Shown one piece after another: positions 1 through 7,945 of a stretch of DNA of 29,335 nucleotides (positions within the stretch are counted from its first letter, which is position 1; every line of letters starts with the position of its first letter). Made by a program: the position numbers and the translations under genes. This DNA is from a virus: positions 1-29,335 of the IMG/VR virus record IMGVR_UViG_3300009094_000055, one strand, 5' to 3'. The notes beneath the pieces are model-generated. The model did not search any database, was not told the DNA's origin, and worked only from the letters and a program-made list of their open reading frames with translations.

Positions 1-146
1 CACACGCACTATGTCGGTCCTTACATAGATCACCAGACGCCCGGTGGATGGACCTCAGCCGGGGCCGGATGGTGCTCGGGAGTCGTGCCCCGATTCTCCG
101 CCAGTTCAACGTATATGGCTGAAAACCACCGGGTTGTGCTGATCGC

Positions 147-181
147 AAAAAATCGCAAACGAAATAATCTTGCGTTTTTTT
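147..181 (+). terminator. Weak terminator-like hairpin with T-run
   Basis: CGCAA at 154-158 pairs with TTGCG at 170-174, extended by an A-run (147-152) against a T-run (175-181). The GC part of the stem is short, so this is a weak intrinsic-terminator candidate for a plus-strand gene ending near 120. The A/T symmetry means it could act in either direction. Confidence 0.25.
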
Positions 182-250
182 GAATTGTCATCATTGACGT
201 TTTTGCTCGACACAACCGAGCACCACTAAAAACAGATCCGATTCAACCGG

Positions 251-363
251 ATCGCGATTCACCGCACCGCTTGTTTTCCAGTCCAAATGATTTTTTTCGG
301 GGGGGGTCCGCGTCAATGACGACGGGCGCAACCTGATCGCGAGTCGAGTCGGAATCGCGATTC
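251..363. promoter_or_regulatory. Cluster of ATCGCGA boxes, candidate operator
   Basis: The 7-mer ATCGCGA occurs at 251-257, 336-342 and 354-360. The last copy sits in a perfect 12-bp palindrome, GAATCGCGATTC (352-363), and the first in a near-copy, GGATCGCGATTC (249-260). The two palindrome centres are 103 bp apart. Related ATCGCAA boxes lie at 142 and 152. The palindrome lies just upstream of an extended -10-like element (378-386). A repressor or activator operator is an inference; no matching regulator gene is in the window. Confidence 0.3.
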
Positions 364-377
364 TGGAAAAGTCGATT

Positions 378-386
378 TGGTACACT
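378..386 (+). promoter_or_regulatory. Possible extended -10 promoter
   Basis: TGG-TACACT matches the extended -10 pattern TGnTATAAT with two mismatches. No good -35 hexamer is present at 16-18 bp, which is tolerated for extended -10 promoters. It would start RNA near 393 and give a leader of roughly 130 nt for the gene at 521. The 12-bp palindrome at 352-363 would cover its -35 region. Confidence 0.25.
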
Positions 387-451
387 GCGCACGCGAGTTC
401 GGAATTGGACTCGTGCGGGCGCGTTGCCCGTGTTGTTTGAAAATTGCATCT

Positions 452-492
452 GAAAAAACAGCGGCCCCCGCAGGACCAACCGCAGGGGCCGC
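452..492 (-). terminator. Intrinsic terminator on minus strand / leader hairpin
   Basis: GCGGCCCCCGC (461-471) pairs with GCAGGGGCCGC (482-492), an 11-bp stem with one mismatch and a 10-nt loop. On the minus strand the stem is followed by TGTTTTTTC (plus-strand 452-460), the layout of a Rho-independent terminator. It could end late-operon transcripts that read through the palindrome at 929-956. On the plus strand the same hairpin lies 15 nt before the ribosome binding site of the gene at 521 and could act as a leader structure. Confidence 0.5.
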
Positions 493-520
493 CAAACCAA
501 CCAACCAAAGGACAAGTATA

Positions 521-922
521 ATGACAAAAGACCCTAAAGCCAAGCTTAACGACATCGAAACCCGCATGCGGCGCTGGCACACCCGGTTAACGCGGGCGTC
601 CAATATGCTGCAAAAGCTGGAAAAACAGCGGCGGCGACTGGTGTCCCCGGTCAGGACAATGGCCGAACGCACCGCCGAACAGAAGGCAACCGGCAAGATG
701 CCACCATTTGTCACGGTGACGCCTGAGCCGTTTGGCGTGGTTGAGCATGTCGCCGAGCAGCTAGACATTCCGCCCTTCCTCAATCGGGCGGATCCGCTGA
801 TCGCCGAAAAGATGACGGCAGCCCGCAAAAAGGCAGAGGCAGAAGCCCGCAAGGCCATGCCGCTGACCGGCAAGGCGGCGATTGACTACATCAAGGCCCC
901 ACCGAAAAAGCGGAAGGCCTAA
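521..922 (+). CDS. Hypothetical basic helical protein, 133 aa
   Basis: This is the only complete, sizeable plus-strand gene in the window. ATG at 521 is preceded by AAAGGA (507-512) at good spacing; a longer in-frame TTG start at 377 has no support and would translate the leader hairpin. The protein is charged and helical: residues 5-45 are rich in Lys, Arg, Leu and Gln (coiled-coil-like), the middle (about 60-90) is more ordered with Pro-rich turns, and the end is a basic tail, KAPPKKRKA. There is no signal peptide or membrane segment. It converges on the late operon, with a strong terminator 7 nt past its stop, so it is expressed separately. I do not recognise the family; a DNA-binding or host-interaction role would only be a guess from the charge. 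Confidence 0.75.
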   Translation: MTKDPKAKLNDIETRMRRWHTRLTRASNMLQKLEKQRRRLVSPVRTMAERTAEQKATGKMPPFVTVTPEPFGVVEHVAEQLDIPPFLNRADPLIAEKMTAARKKAEAEARKAMPLTGKAAIDYIKAPPKKRKA

Positions 923-928
923 ACCTCA

Positions 929-960
929 CCCCGCCCGGTATATATACCGGGCGGGGTTTT
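929..960 (+). terminator. Strong intrinsic terminator, convergent junction
   Basis: A perfect 28-bp palindrome (929-956, CCCCGCCCGGTATA and its exact complement) is followed by TTTTCGTTTG on the plus strand. It begins 7 nt after the stop of the gene at 521-922 and ends 10 nt before the stop of the minus-strand peptidase. On the minus strand the tail is only TGAGGTTTAG, so it should be strong for plus and weaker for minus transcription. Confidence 0.85.
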
Positions 961-966
961 CGTTTG

Positions 967-1515
967 TCAGTACGCCGCCGTGAGTCGGTCGGGGAATATC
1001 GTCGGAGCAGCAACCGCCATGTGGCGATGACGCGATCGCGCGCTGGCCACCATCGTCGTCGGCCGGGATCCGCATGCCGCTGCGCTTACGCCCACCTGCA
1101 CATGCCCATAGTCAGAATGGCACCACTGCCCACCTTCAAACAGGCCATGGGCTGCGGCAATTCTGGCCGCCGTCGTTTTGTCGGGCAGGTGACAGCGGGC
1201 ATCAACCCTGCCCCGCCCGGTCTGGCAAACGTCCAAGGCCTTGCCGCACGGGTGCATGCCGCCCGACCAGCACTTGCCCCGTCGGGTGCCGCCCATGAAA
1301 CGCACGGTCGCGCCGTTCGCCTCAAGGTCATCAATGTAGGCTTGGAAGCGGTAGGCGAATTGAGCGCCGACGCGCGCCGTGGCGCCGGTCTTTTTTGAAA
1401 CGACCACGCCAGCATTTCCGTTGGCGTCAACCGCTTGACGATGTCGAGCAATAGCCGTCGATGTCGCGAACACGCACGCAAGCATGATCGCAACGACTGT
1501 TACGCGCCGTTGCAT
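967..1515 (-). CDS. Secreted M15-type peptidase, probable endolysin
   Basis: Last gene of the late operon, 182 aa. ATG at 1515 is chosen because AAGGA lies 8 nt upstream; the in-frame ATG at 1524 would have no spacing. Residues 1-23 form a signal peptide (basic MQRR, hydrophobic core, cleavage after AIA). The mature part carries the M15 (D-Ala-D-Ala carboxypeptidase / L-Ala-D-Glu peptidase) zinc signature HxxGxAxD as H88-P-C-G-K-A-L-D95, and a second half W131-C-H-S-D135-Y-G-H138, which would supply the remaining zinc and catalytic residues. Six cysteines (82, 90, 97, 108, 132, 148) suggest disulfides and periplasmic folding. Its place after all structural genes fits a lysis enzyme, exported by the Sec system rather than needing a holin. 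The substrate bond is inferred from the family; a host-wall-modifying peptidase is the alternative. Confidence 0.75.
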   Translation of the reverse strand: MQRRVTVVAIMLACVFATSTAIARHRQAVDANGNAGVVVSKKTGATARVGAQFAYRFQAYIDDLEANGATVRFMGGTRRGKCWSGGMHPCGKALDVCQTGRGRVDARCHLPDKTTAARIAAAHGLFEGGQWCHSDYGHVQVGVSAAACGSRPTTMVASARSRHRHMAVAAPTIFPDRLTAAY

Positions 1516-1550
1516 GTGGGTCATCCTTCATTTGTTGGCAAACAAAAGAT

Positions 1551-4073
1551 TCACCCCGGAGAGAAGCCCCAGCCACCACCCCAATTTATGCCGGCAAACA
1601 GATCATCCGGTAGTATCGGGAGCGGGGTCGGCTGGAAACTGAAGGGCATTGTCGAGGGGTCATATTGCTGTGTCGGCGTCGGGCTGACCGGCTGCTGTTG
1701 CTGCCACTGCTGCGGCTGTGGTTGCGGTGGCGGCGGGTTGGTCATGGCCGCTCGCGCCGTGTCCGACATCTCGGCAATGCGCCGGGCGAGAATGTCCTGA
1801 TCCATTTGCTGACTCTGGTTCAACAGGCCGGGGCTGTAGCCGGCAACCGCACCGGCAAGGGCCGCGCCTAAATTGCCGGTCGGTGATGCTTCAAATTCAC
1901 GCGGCTGTGAGGGCTGGCCGAACTGGTCGGCCGAGCGCGGCGCCTGCGCCAATGTCGGCGGTGCTTGCGAGGGCCGTTGCGGTGGTGCGTCGGATGGGCC
2001 GCCGAAGAGCCGCGCCAAGGACGATTGACGCGGTGGTTGATTGAGCGGACCACGCTGGGCCTCATCATACGAAAGCGGATCCAGAACCGGCGCCCGACTT
2101 GCTTCCTGTTGCACGGCATTTTCGCGCGTGGCCGCTTCTGCCGGCGTTGCAAAGGGCGGTGTCATGCTGCCGAAGCCGCGCTGCGGTACTAAGGTGTCAA
2201 GAAGTCGTGACAGCGTTTGCGGCCCGACATGCAGCGACACCCCGCCTGCATCGGCGCCAGCACTCAGCGAGCCGGCATAGCCCTGCGGCGGGCCGCCGTA
2301 ATCGGCGCGCGCAATCTGCGCCGGACCAAGATCCTCGCGTCCCGGCCGGGTCGGCGGCAGCGGTACATTATACGGAGAGAGGGGCAGGTCAGGCAGCGTT
2401 GACTGCCTTGGCATCATGGACAATGCGGGGGGCGTGCCGGCGATCTCTTGGAACGTCGCCGGCGATGGCGGGTTGGTCGGAGGCGTGTCGGACTTGTAGA
2501 GGTCAATCAGCGAGTTTGGTTTACCTCGCATACCTTCAAGCGTTCGTAACGTCTGCTCCGGGGGCGCCATGGTTTCCGGCTTGGCCAATCGGCCGGCCGC
2601 CTCCGGGGCAGGCGGCACCGGCCCCGTGGGTGTCCGACCCCTAGCCGCCGGCGCGGGAGGTTTTTGTGCGGCGGTTGATGGAGCCGGTGCCGATCGGGCC
2701 GGTGAAGCTGGCCCGATGTCGCGTGTAAGACCCATTGCCTGCTCACCGGATCCGCTTGGGTTGATGATCTGATGCCCGGTGTTCGGGTCGATGTAGGTCG
2801 ATGCGCCGGTCGTTGCGGCGATCTTGTCGCCAAGCGTCTGTCCGGCCGGCGCGGTCTTGGCGGGAGCACTGCCGGCTTGGGCCGCGCCTTTCGGCGGGAC
2901 AAACTTGTCGCCCTCCCAGTGTCCGGCTTTCGCGGCATTTTCGCCGGTGGCGTACTGGCTTTGGTTGCTGAAGGTCGGATGATTTGGTTTTTTGAATGTG
3001 TCCGGCCAATGCCCGGTTTGCGGATCTGCCGTTACGCCAGCCTTGAACGCGCCGCGCAGGTCATAGTCAGCGCCGCTATCGTTTGGGGCGTTTTTTTGTT
3101 TCCAAGCCTGAAACGCCGTCTCTTCGGCCGGTGACAATTTAGTCTCATAGGCGCCTGCCGCTCCCCCTTTAGCCTTTTGCTCTGCCGCCAGCGCGGCGGC
3201 GTTTGGACCTGCGGCGCCCGGCCGCTCTCGCGGCGTCGGCACCATGCCGGGAGCATTGGCGAGCACTTGTTGCGGCGCGAGTTCACCCTGCCCCTGACTG
3301 CCCCGCTGCCGGTAAAATGGACCCTGCCCCGGCGCGTCAGTTACCAGCGGATTGGCTGTCGATGGTCGCTCCGCATATTGCTGAATTGGCGGCGGTGTTG
3401 CGGTGGCACCGCTGATGGCTTTCTGCGCCGGCGCGTCCAGCATTGTAGCGCGCTGTTCTGAGGTTGGCGCCAGCGAAAACGCCTGCTCTTTGGTCGGCGT
3501 TGGTGCAGCACCAGATGCAAGCTGAGTGCCGACAGGCACATCGCCCGGCGGTCGCGGCGGGATTGGCACGCGCTCAACCTTGTGGCGCCAGATGTCCATA
3601 AACTGTTGCGAGGTCAACTTATCCACGCCACCGGGGAATTGCTTTTTGATGTCGTCGGGGACGTTGCCCCAGATGGCTTTCTTCGCCCACGCCTCGCCCT
3701 TCTGCCGGCCTTCGGCAGTATTCGCCATGTTTTGCCAAGCCGGTGCGCCGGGATTGGCCATGTGGTTGGTGATGCCGCCCTCGCCTTGCTGGTTGATGAG
3801 ATACAATTCGGTCGGATCCGGTGCGCGTCCGAATTGTTGCTGAAACCATTTTGCGCGGTCGGCGTACATCTGTGCGCCGTGCTGCAAATCCTTGCCACCG
3901 TAGCGCTTGATTTCATCCGGCCCCATCTGCAACAGGCCGACATAGGATCCGGTGCGCGCGTTTGGATCACCGCCGCTTTCAATCTTGATATAGCGCGGCA
4001 TGAATTTCGCGAGTTCTGGCGATAATCCCAGCCGTCGCGCAATCTCAATCGGATCCTCTGGGTCGCGAGCCAT
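1551..4073 (-). CDS. Virion ejection protein with lytic transglycosylase head
   Basis: 840 aa. The N-terminal 170 residues look like a lysozyme-like/SLT transglycosylase domain: IKIESGGDPNAR with E32 as the likely catalytic acid, then GSYVGLLQMG and NQQGEGG (residues 95-100). Such domains cleave the glycan of peptidoglycan during DNA entry, as in T7 gp16-type internal virion proteins. Residues about 170-310 are Pro/Ala-rich and disordered. Residues 313-394 form a second conserved block (AFQAWKQKN, DYDLRGAFKAG, DTFKKPNHPTFS, GHWEGDKFVPP) of a kind I recall from other podophage virion proteins, function unknown. Residues 400-840 are again Pro/Gln/Ala-rich, ending in a Gly-Trp tail. The start overlaps the upstream stop as TAATG (4071-4075), implying coupled translation. 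Location in the particle is inferred from gene order. Confidence 0.8.
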   Translation of the reverse strand: MARDPEDPIEIARRLGLSPELAKFMPRYIKIESGGDPNARTGSYVGLLQMGPDEIKRYGGKDLQHGAQMYADRAKWFQQQFGRAPDPTELYLINQQGEGGITNHMANPGAPAWQNMANTAEGRQKGEAWAKKAIWGNVPDDIKKQFPGGVDKLTSQQFMDIWRHKVERVPIPPRPPGDVPVGTQLASGAAPTPTKEQAFSLAPTSEQRATMLDAPAQKAISGATATPPPIQQYAERPSTANPLVTDAPGQGPFYRQRGSQGQGELAPQQVLANAPGMVPTPRERPGAAGPNAAALAAEQKAKGGAAGAYETKLSPAEETAFQAWKQKNAPNDSGADYDLRGAFKAGVTADPQTGHWPDTFKKPNHPTFSNQSQYATGENAAKAGHWEGDKFVPPKGAAQAGSAPAKTAPAGQTLGDKIAATTGASTYIDPNTGHQIINPSGSGEQAMGLTRDIGPASPARSAPAPSTAAQKPPAPAARGRTPTGPVPPAPEAAGRLAKPETMAPPEQTLRTLEGMRGKPNSLIDLYKSDTPPTNPPSPATFQEIAGTPPALSMMPRQSTLPDLPLSPYNVPLPPTRPGREDLGPAQIARADYGGPPQGYAGSLSAGADAGGVSLHVGPQTLSRLLDTLVPQRGFGSMTPPFATPAEAATRENAVQQEASRAPVLDPLSYDEAQRGPLNQPPRQSSLARLFGGPSDAPPQRPSQAPPTLAQAPRSADQFGQPSQPREFEASPTGNLGAALAGAVAGYSPGLLNQSQQMDQDILARRIAEMSDTARAAMTNPPPPQPQPQQWQQQQPVSPTPTQQYDPSTMPFSFQPTPLPILPDDLFAGINWGGGWGFSPG

Positions 4074-5947
4074 TACTGTAATCCTTCATTGGCGCCCTGA
4101 AGTCGCGCCATCTGTTCAAGGATGCGATCGAACGACGTTTTGCCGGTTGTCATCGATGGCGGCGGTGGATTCGCCATGCGATTCTGTGCCCACTTGCTTT
4201 GCAGAAGGCGCCCCTGAATGTCCGGCAGTATCTTGCCCACAGCGCCGGCGGCGACCGTTGCACCAACGTCACCGATCACTGGGCGCAGTGCGCCATAGGT
4301 GAGAAACGCCGGCCCGTAACGCTCGCCTGCCCGCGTGAAAGCACGATAGCCGCCGCCCTTGTCCGACCCATAATCCCAACGCCGCGCCAGCATTGCGAGG
4401 TCTTGTAGATCCTGCACGTTATTGCCGCCGAGCCGGGCCAGTTCCGCCTTGTCATTTGCCGTCAGATTGTCGATGCGATCAGCCAAGCCGCGCGGGCCGG
4501 CAGCGCTGTCGCGATTGAGCGAGGTGCGAAGCATCTCGGTCAGATCTTGCGCGGCGGACTGGCTGCGCGTGATGTCCATGGCGGCGTCGAAGGCTTCGGC
4601 CTTCACCCCGGCCGCAACAGCGGTTTTTTTCATGGCCTGCGTGGCCGGGTCATAGACCGTGCCGACATAGCGCGAGTCCATCCTTGGCATATCGCCAAGA
4701 TCCAAGCGCAGATTGGTGCGCCAGTTTTTGAACTGCTCATAAGTGACAAACGGCAGGGGGCCAGTGGCGCCCTGCATCCGCATGGCCTCCAGATCTTTCA
4801 AACGCGGCGCGACCTGCCTGTTCCAGTCGCCACGGTCCATCTGGTTCGCCAGCGCCCGCATAGTGTTGATAGTGTCGCTGACATCGACCGGGTTCTGTGG
4901 GCCGATACGCGCCGCCAAGTGCTGCTGTGCCGCCTGACTGGCATCGGCGCCGGCAGCGCGGGCGCGAGCGGCAACATCGACAATCTCCGCGTTCTCTGCG
5001 GTGCGCACCGGCAACGCTTGCCTGTTTTCAACCAGTCGCTTGCCGGCATCGACCATGCCGCCGAGCATCAGATCGCTCTGCGCCTGCACGGCTTCGCTCT
5101 TCGGCATCATGGTGCGTTCAAGCCGCTGACCTTCCTTGTTCGCAAGAGAACCGAAAGTGACCGGCATCGGGCCTTGCCCCGGCGCCCCTTGACGTTGCGC
5201 CGCTGCCGCGACTTCGCCTGCCTGTGTCCCGGCATATTGGACCGGATCGTAGCGACTGAGGATGGAGCGCGGAGCGCCGAGCGCCATCGGTGCGCCCATG
5301 CCGGCGGCAAGGCCGCCGATCAGGCGGCCTTTCTCGCCAAACATCTGGCCACCGACTTCACCGCCGACTTCACCGCCAACGACCGGGGCAACGGCATTGC
5401 GAATTGCGGAGCCGGCGCCGGCGAGAACGGCTTTGGCAACTGTCGGTGCCTGCGCCACGGCCCTGACGATGCCGGGGCCGGCGGGGATTGCGGCTGTGCC
5501 AACGGCCTCGGCAAACCTTTGTCCCGGCGTTGCCGCCTCCAGTGGAACGCCCATGGCATTAAGCGCCGCGTTGCCGGCTTCGGGGAACATCTTTTCACCT
5601 CTCGCCTCTTTCTTTTCCCGCAGCGTGCGCATTACTTCCGGCTCAAACGGATTGAGGCCCGCATTGCTGATGGCGGCAGGTATATCCCACGGTGCCGTGA
5701 CAAGGCGGGTGCCCATGCGCATGATGGCGTTGCCGACTTCCTGCATCAGTGGGTTTTGCACCAGCGGCGCTTCGGTCTTGTCGCTGACCTTGCGATAGGC
5801 TTCCGCGACCGTCACAAATTCCGGCGTGCCGGCCTTGTCCTTATTGTCGAGCAGCCAAGTCGCGTAATCGCGGCGCCGTTGCAGGTTTTCGTCCGGCGGC
5901 ATATCGGACGGGACTGGCGACTCTCCTATGGAGGTGTAGTCGGCCAT
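4073..5947 (-). CDS. Internal virion / DNA ejection protein, 624 aa
   Basis: The start overlaps the upstream stop as TGATG (5945-5949), with GGAAGG a few bases before. The N-terminal 60 residues are charged; residues about 130-240 are Ala/Gly-rich with several hydrophobic helices (GTAAIPAGPG, AVLAGAGSAIRNAVAP, repeated GGEVGGEVGG, LIGGLAAGMGAPMALG) that could insert in a membrane; residues 300-560 are helical, with Arg/Asp-rich coiled segments. Large, Ala-rich, partly membrane-seeking proteins in this position between head-tail and lysis genes are typical of podophage proteins that are ejected to build a channel in the cell envelope (compare P22 gp16/gp20 and T7 gp15). I see no catalytic motif. 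The role is from context and composition, not from a recognised domain. Confidence 0.7.
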   Translation of the reverse strand: MADYTSIGESPVPSDMPPDENLQRRRDYATWLLDNKDKAGTPEFVTVAEAYRKVSDKTEAPLVQNPLMQEVGNAIMRMGTRLVTAPWDIPAAISNAGLNPFEPEVMRTLREKKEARGEKMFPEAGNAALNAMGVPLEAATPGQRFAEAVGTAAIPAGPGIVRAVAQAPTVAKAVLAGAGSAIRNAVAPVVGGEVGGEVGGQMFGEKGRLIGGLAAGMGAPMALGAPRSILSRYDPVQYAGTQAGEVAAAAQRQGAPGQGPMPVTFGSLANKEGQRLERTMMPKSEAVQAQSDLMLGGMVDAGKRLVENRQALPVRTAENAEIVDVAARARAAGADASQAAQQHLAARIGPQNPVDVSDTINTMRALANQMDRGDWNRQVAPRLKDLEAMRMQGATGPLPFVTYEQFKNWRTNLRLDLGDMPRMDSRYVGTVYDPATQAMKKTAVAAGVKAEAFDAAMDITRSQSAAQDLTEMLRTSLNRDSAAGPRGLADRIDNLTANDKAELARLGGNNVQDLQDLAMLARRWDYGSDKGGGYRAFTRAGERYGPAFLTYGALRPVIGDVGATVAAGAVGKILPDIQGRLLQSKWAQNRMANPPPPSMTTGKTSFDRILEQMARLQGANEGLQ

Positions 5948-7935
5948 CAGCGGCGCCTTCCGACAAGCGCGTCGGCACGGTTAAACAGCGCGTCATCATC
6001 TGTCGGCTTCTTTGCCGGCGCCGCAGATATTCCGGCGGGCGGCGCCGTGGGTGTCGGCGACGGTGCAGCCTGTGAGGTTGTGGGCGTGGCCTGCACCGCC
6101 GCCGCTCCCCGTCGCGTTCCTGATGGCGCTATGTCCGGCGGCGCCCCGGCCGCCGATGTCGATGTCTGGCCGGGCGCCCCGCCATTAAGGTGGCCACCGA
6201 TCCTGATGAGTTCGGCATCGCCCGGTGTATCGCCGGTTTTGCCATCGAAGATTCCGTTGCCGTAGCGATTGATTTCCTTGTTGTCGAAACGTGGCGGCTG
6301 GGTCAGTTCCGGCAAGTGCTGACGCGGGTCGAGGTCACGCTGAAGCAGCGTGTCGTTGGTCTGTTGTGCCAGATTAACCGTGGCCTCAAACGACGATGTC
6401 GCCTTGGTGTAGGCCTGCTCAAGCATCTGCTGGCGTTGCTCCGGCGTCAGCCGGCCGCCGCCTTTGACATAGCTAAACAGGCCCTTCAGCCGCAGCGCGG
6501 GTGATCCGGCGCCCTTGGCTAGATCCAGTTCGCCCTCGCGCACTGCCGAGCCGGGATCCAAGATCTTGGCCAGTGCGTAGATCATGTGCAGGTCGCCGTA
6601 ACCGTTGTCGTACTTGGCCGCCCGTTGCATGCCGTTGTAGGCGGTTTCTGTCGTGCGCCAGTCATCCACGGTTTTGCTTTTGCTGAAGTTGGTAGCTTCC
6701 TGCTGATCGAAGCCCCGGTTGACCTGTGTGATGCTCATGGGGCTGCCCGGCGCCGTTTGCTGCTGCTTGATCGGCCCCGGATCCGAAGGCTTCCACTTGT
6801 ATGGCTGTCCGGCCGCCGCTGCCGGTGGTGCCCCCGGCGCCGCCGGCTGCGCTGCTGCGCCGCCGGGCGCGGCCAACCGATTGGTCGGAACGTCTGTAGC
6901 CGGCACTGAAGTTGTGCGAACGCTTGGCGCCCCGGACAGGAGTCCCTGATCGGTGCCGGGCAGTACGTTGCCGCCCGGTTGTGCCGGTGCGCCACCGGCG
7001 CCGGGTAATGGCGCTGTCGGAATTCCCGTTTGCGTTTCGGCTGGTTTGCTTGTTTGGCCCTTGCCGTAATACTCACGCCGGAGAAGTGCGTTCACCGCTT
7101 GCAGCCCCGGATTGTCCTCTTCTTTGTTGAAACCGATGACGATATTGCCACCGAACGGATCCTTGCCGGGCTGATGGATCTTTGGATTGGCGGCGTAATA
7201 CTTCTGCGCCAAGCTGGCCAACGGCTCTGCCGGCGTCCGACCCTGAAGGATCTCTTGGTTAGCGATTTGCAAATCGTTGGCATTTTTTTCTGGGCTGCCA
7301 AAGCCCGGCTGCGTCACGTTGACGGTGCTGCCGATGCCCTGCGGCCTGTAGTTAGATGGGACAAGCGAGGAAATCGGCTTGCCCGTGTAGACATCATTCA
7401 CCCCGTCGTGCGTCAGGAACGGGATCTGACGGCCGGTGCTGGGGTCCGCAAAAACCACGGTAAAGGGCGCCTTCGCTTCCTTGGTCGGATCCGGCGGTTT
7501 GCCGGCGGTCGCGGTGTAGACCTGCGTATAGTCGGCCGTACCCGGCGCCGGTCGGCCGGCCAGCATTTCGGTTTGCCCTTGGCCGTAGAAGAGTCCCTTG
7601 ACCACAGGCTCGCCACCGAGCGCGCCGGCCATGGTGGAGGCCTGCCCGAAACGGCGCCGCGCATTTAACAACTGCTCTTCCTGCTCCGGCGTCCAGTTGG
7701 CGCCAGCCGCACGCTTTGCATCGACCAGCCGGTCCATGTTTGGCTGAAACTCTGCCGCGCTGCGTCTGGCGTCCCACTCTTCCTGTGCCCGCGCCCGCGC
7801 TTCTGCACTCTTGCGGATTTCCTCGGCTATATGTGCCGCCTGAAGCTGGCGCTGCGGGCCGGCGGCAAGCGTGTTGGAAATCTTCATCAACTCGTTGCCG
7901 ATGACGCCGTTGTCGTCAAAATTTAAAACCGGCAT
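5947..7935 (-). CDS. Internal virion / ejection protein, 662 aa
   Basis: ATG at 7935 is preceded by GGAGG at 4-5 nt; a longer in-frame reading to 8022 would overlap the upstream gene heavily and is rejected. Residues 30-100 are helical and charged, 300-400 a Pro/Ala/Gly-rich linker, and 405-550 a helical block with a pattern I recognise from many phage virion proteins: DLHMIYALAKILDPGSAVRE followed by GGGRLTPEQRQQML and a QTNDTLLQ helix. The C-terminus is a Pro/Thr-rich tail. No enzyme motif is visible. It shares a TGATG junction with the next ejection gene, so the three large proteins (662, 624, 840 aa) are probably made in fixed proportion and carried together in the head. The conserved block supports a structural role; the exact function is unknown. 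Confidence 0.7.
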   Translation of the reverse strand: MPVLNFDDNGVIGNELMKISNTLAAGPQRQLQAAHIAEEIRKSAEARARAQEEWDARRSAAEFQPNMDRLVDAKRAAGANWTPEQEEQLLNARRRFGQASTMAGALGGEPVVKGLFYGQGQTEMLAGRPAPGTADYTQVYTATAGKPPDPTKEAKAPFTVVFADPSTGRQIPFLTHDGVNDVYTGKPISSLVPSNYRPQGIGSTVNVTQPGFGSPEKNANDLQIANQEILQGRTPAEPLASLAQKYYAANPKIHQPGKDPFGGNIVIGFNKEEDNPGLQAVNALLRREYYGKGQTSKPAETQTGIPTAPLPGAGGAPAQPGGNVLPGTDQGLLSGAPSVRTTSVPATDVPTNRLAAPGGAAAQPAAPGAPPAAAAGQPYKWKPSDPGPIKQQQTAPGSPMSITQVNRGFDQQEATNFSKSKTVDDWRTTETAYNGMQRAAKYDNGYGDLHMIYALAKILDPGSAVREGELDLAKGAGSPALRLKGLFSYVKGGGRLTPEQRQQMLEQAYTKATSSFEATVNLAQQTNDTLLQRDLDPRQHLPELTQPPRFDNKEINRYGNGIFDGKTGDTPGDAELIRIGGHLNGGAPGQTSTSAAGAPPDIAPSGTRRGAAAVQATPTTSQAAPSPTPTAPPAGISAAPAKKPTDDDALFNRADALVGRRR

Positions 7936-7945
7936 AGATCCTCCA

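Larger units (their letters stand above)
1..520. other. Mostly non-coding left-end region
   Basis: No convincing complete gene is visible here. Two plus-strand frames are open from the left edge: one ends with TGA at 118-120 and the other with TGA at 181-183, so the 3' end of a plus-strand gene entering from the left is possible, but neither peptide is recognisable. From about 120 to 300 the DNA is clearly more AT-rich than the rest of the window and contains A- and T-runs. It then holds repeated ATCGCGA boxes, a possible promoter and a stem-loop ahead of the plus-strand gene at 521. I read it as the regulatory and termination zone between the end of the late operon and a plus-strand gene. 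Confidence 0.5.

Noticed and set aside
60-130. Possible tRNA because of a GTTCAAC stretch near 105
   Set aside because: I could not form the T-arm, anticodon arm or acceptor stem around it on either strand.
30-215. 61-residue minus-strand ORF at the left edge
   Set aside because: No ribosome site, and it lies beyond the two terminators that close the late operon; the peptide shows no domain.
4547-6265. Long plus-strand open frame of 572 codons
   Set aside because: It is antisense to the 624- and 662-residue ejection genes, is His/Arg/Cys-rich as expected for the complement of a high-GC gene, has no ribosome site, and breaks the operon logic.
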